Of a stretch of DNA of 6,220 nt, positions 5,166 through 6,220 are shown in pieces. The DNA is from Deltaproteobacteria bacterium. Its GTDB lineage: Bacteria > Desulfobacterota > BSN033 > UBA1163. Positions within the stretch are counted from its first letter, which is position 1; the number at the start of each line of letters is the position of its first letter. The stretch lies in contig VGRU01000213.1 in assembly GCA_016875255.1 (NCBI GenBank), positions 1-6,220 on the forward strand, given 5' to 3'. The position numbers and the translations under genes were made by a program. The notes beneath the pieces are model-generated. The model was not told where the DNA came from and did not search any database. It saw only the letters and a program-made list of their open reading frames with translations.

Positions 5166-5588
5166 CTAATCTTTGGACCCGCCTCTATTTTGCTTCAATA
5201 GACCTCCTAAAAAGGCTTGCAAACCTGCCCTGAGACCTGCCTTCACGCCTGAAGCCTCGGCCCTTGCCAGTAAACTCACATCCCCAACCAATTCACTTAC
5301 TTGCCTTACGCTCTCGCTTACATTTCTCACGTTTTCACTTACCCCTCTGATCGAGACCGAAAAATCTCTTACATCCTCAGCCACCTCGTTAATATTGTCG
5401 GTAAAATCTCTGAGGCTTCTAAGGGTCTCCTGAAGTTCTGTCAGGGTCGGTTTCATCGATTTTTCCGTCGTCCTGATCAACTCTTTTAATTCTTTGATCG
5501 CGCCCTTTAGCTCGATCATGACAATAATAAAAATGATGACCCCAGCAATGAAGGCAAAAGCAACAAGACCCAAAAAGATTGTATTCAT
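5166..5588 (-). CDS. DUF948-family small membrane protein with heptad repeats
   Basis: A 140-residue protein: N-terminal hydrophobic segment (about 4-25) acting as an uncleaved anchor, then a helical region. DUF948 proteins resemble chemoreceptor-type helices but have no known function. Residues 73-107 are five near-perfect heptads of the form (V/I)-R/G-x-(V/F)-S-x-x: Val73, Ile80, Val87, Val94 and Val101 with Phe76, Val83, Val90, Val97 and Val104 three residues later. This predicts a regular coiled coil. The C-terminal segment (110-132) is Ala/Gly/Leu-rich and amphipathic, followed by a basic tail. The start has GGAGG 6 nt upstream and a good promoter at 5626-5653. First gene of the operon with the YtxH-like gene; the two products may act together at the membrane (inference from pairing). 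Confidence 0.88.
   Translation of the reverse strand: MNTIFLGLVAFAFIAGVIIFIIVMIELKGAIKELKELIRTTEKSMKPTLTELQETLRSLRDFTDNINEVAEDVRDFSVSIRGVSENVRNVSESVRQVSELVGDVSLLARAEASGVKAGLRAGLQAFLGGLLKQNRGGSKD
5268..5372 (-). repeat. 21-bp degenerate tandem repeat encoding coiled-coil heptads
   Basis: Five 21-bp units within the DUF948 gene, corresponding to residues 73-107. The DNA units are degenerate but keep the same codon phase, so all give the same heptad pattern. It looks like internal duplication followed by drift. Confidence 0.6.
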
Positions 5589-5625
5589 CTTCTCCCTCCC
5601 ATGTTAGAAGGACTCTTTTAAAAAC

Positions 5626-5653
5626 ATTTTATCACAATAAACCGGCCTGTAAA
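5626..5653 (-). promoter_or_regulatory. Promoter of the DUF948-ytxH operon
   Basis: On the minus strand TTTACA (complement of 5648-5653), 16-nt spacer, TAAAAT (complement of 5626-5631), with TGA just before the -10 as an extended -10. Transcription would start near 5619, about 30 nt before the DUF948 ATG, leaving room for its GGAGG site. This is the best sigma70-type promoter on this strand of the window. Confidence 0.65.
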
Positions 5654-5709
5654 GGATAATTTCAAATCTTTTTTGGGGTGTCCCTTGAAAGATGAAAAGA
5701 AATTTTAAA

Positions 5710-5861
5710 GAGAGCTCTGAAAAACTACCCTTTGCTCTCTGATCACATGGATTTTAAAAATGATTCTACAGATTTTTCTTTATTTATCAATGATTTCTAA
5801 TCGTTGCAATCGGCCCCTAATGGGTGTAATCAGAAATTTCTGGACTTAATCGGAAATCTCT
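5710..5861. repeat. Two-hairpin block, copy 2 (upstream of perR), split by 88 bp
   Basis: Block 1 (5710-5743) matches 3475-3508 at 30 of 34 positions and has a 7-bp stem AGAGAGC/GCTCTCT. Block 2 (5832-5861) matches 3510-3539 at 26 of 30. In copy 1 they are 1 nt apart; here 88 bp of A/T-rich DNA (5744-5831) lies between. The ends of the split are weakly inverted: GATCACA (5741-5747) against TGTAATC (5825-5831). Block 2 overlaps a 12-bp perfect palindrome CAGAAATTTCTG (5831-5842). This element and the two promoters are what the 322-bp gene-free stretch 5589-5910 holds; no RNA gene or small coding frame was seen there. Confidence 0.75.
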
Positions 5862-5871
5862 CACATAATAC

Positions 5872-5899
5872 TTGACAATAATAATTCTAATGTGATAAT
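5872..5899 (+). promoter_or_regulatory. Promoter of perR
   Basis: Consensus TTGACA (5872-5877), 16-nt spacer, GATAAT (5894-5899) preceded by TGT as an extended -10. Transcription should start near 5906, only about 5 nt before the ATG at 5911, so the message would be nearly leaderless. It begins 10 bp after hairpin block 2. Confidence 0.75.
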
Positions 5900-5910
5900 T
5901 ATTCTATTAG
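5887..5910. promoter_or_regulatory. Fur/PerR-box-like operator overlapping the perR -10
   Basis: A 24-bp imperfect palindrome: CTAAT, 3 nt, ATAATTAT, 3 nt, ATTAG, centred between 5898 and 5899. In the 7-1-7 view TGATAAT-T-ATTCTAT matches 11 of 14 positions of the Fur-type box TGATAAT-N-ATTATCA. It covers the -10 and the likely start point, so bound protein would block transcription. Negative autoregulation is common for PerR and Fur proteins. Binding here is an inference. Confidence 0.5.
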
Positions 5911-6220
5911 ATGAGGATAGATGGGATAGAAAAATATAAAGAGGTGGGATTGAAACTGACACCCCAGAGACTGGCGATTCTGAAGTTTCTTGAGGGGAAC
6001 AAGGAACATCCGTCCGCAGATGAAATCTATAAGGCGGTATCAAAAAAGTTCCCTACAATGTCCTTCGCCACAGTATATAACACCCTGGAGTCATTAAGAA
6101 GGCATGGCCAGGTCATGGAGCTAAACTTCGACCCCTATAAGAAACGTTTCGATCCTAATCCCAAACCCCATCATCACGTCATCTGTGTCAGGTGCCAGAA
6201 AATTCTCGATATCCAAAACG
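5911..6220 (+). CDS. perR: PerR-type Fur-family peroxide-sensing repressor, N-terminal part (runs off right edge)
   Basis: Metal-dependent DNA-binding repressor of peroxide defence genes. 103 codons are present. The N-terminal winged helix carries LTPQR (16-20), HPSADEIY (33-40) and MSFATVYNTLE (50-60, recognition helix). Metal ligands match B. subtilis PerR with a constant offset of 4: His33, Asp81, His87, His89 and Asp100, plus the zinc cysteines Cys92 and Cys95. Asp100 matters: PerR has Asp at this place, iron-sensing Fur has Glu, so PerR is favoured over Fur. The second cysteine pair, the C-terminus and any target genes downstream lie outside the window. ATG 5911 directly follows an in-frame TAG, so no longer start is possible; it has no Shine-Dalgarno sequence and sits about 5 nt after the predicted transcription start. 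Diverges from the DUF948 operon. Confidence 0.93.
   Translation, partial: MRIDGIEKYKEVGLKLTPQRLAILKFLEGNKEHPSADEIYKAVSKKFPTMSFATVYNTLESLRRHGQVMELNFDPYKKRFDPNPKPHHHVICVRCQKILDIQN

Noticed and set aside
5711..5870. Riboswitch or small RNA before perR
   Set aside because: The predicted perR promoter lies downstream of this stretch, so it would not be in the perR leader. No independent promoter-plus-terminator pair was seen.
5944..5952. Alternative perR start at GTG 5944 or TTG 5950
   Set aside because: A GAGGTG-like site precedes TTG 5950, but these starts would remove the first helix that is usual in PerR proteins, and ATG 5911 fits the promoter.

Overview
The window reads as ordinary chromosomal DNA from an anaerobe-type Gram-negative bacterium, most likely a Desulfobacterota (former Deltaproteobacteria) lineage; Nitrospirota is a weaker alternative. 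This rests on the gene set (Fe-S uracil-DNA glycosylase of family 5, small stand-alone Smr protein, DUF948/YtxH pair, PerR-type Fur protein) and on the intergenic palindromic repeats, which resemble those I recall from such genomes. No phage, IS transposase, CRISPR array, tRNA or rRNA is visible.

Layout. Three genes run leftward on the minus strand: an Fe-S PD-(D/E)XK nuclease (2191-3396), leucyl aminopeptidase pepA (352-1845) and the first 63 codons of hemE (from 190 off the left edge). The gaps between them (1846-2190 and 191-351) are filled by A/T-rich imperfect inverted repeats. The 1846-2190 gap also contains a nested MITE-like element with two GAAA-loop hairpins. Diverging from the nuclease, a family 5 uracil-DNA glycosylase gene (3576-4328) and a small Smr-domain gene (4402-4671) run rightward. 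They are separated by a mirrored array with an exact 8-nt period and end at a rho-independent terminator inside another nested inverted repeat (4679-4795). A two-gene minus-strand operon follows, DUF948 (5166-5588) then ytxH-like (4819-5136), both small single-pass membrane proteins. Diverging from it, a perR gene starts at 5911 and leaves the window at the right edge.

How the genes relate. Apart from DUF948/ytxH there is no obvious common pathway: haem synthesis, peptide turnover, DNA repair or processing, envelope-type small proteins and peroxide sensing. The strongest regulatory link is that the glycosylase gene and perR carry related upstream modules. Each has two hairpin blocks (30/34 and 26/30 identical) followed by a promoter with the same spacing from -35 through a TGTGATA extended -10 to an ATG 12 nt beyond the -10. 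The perR promoter also carries a Fur/PerR-box-like palindrome over its -10, so autoregulation is likely, and its message is probably leaderless.

The most unusual single item is inside the glycosylase gene. A 42-bp in-frame segment with a palindromic core is bounded by 9-bp direct repeats (CTCCGAACT), and it adds 14 residues just before the conserved HPSQQN motif. It looks like a small palindromic element that inserted into a coding region and was tolerated.
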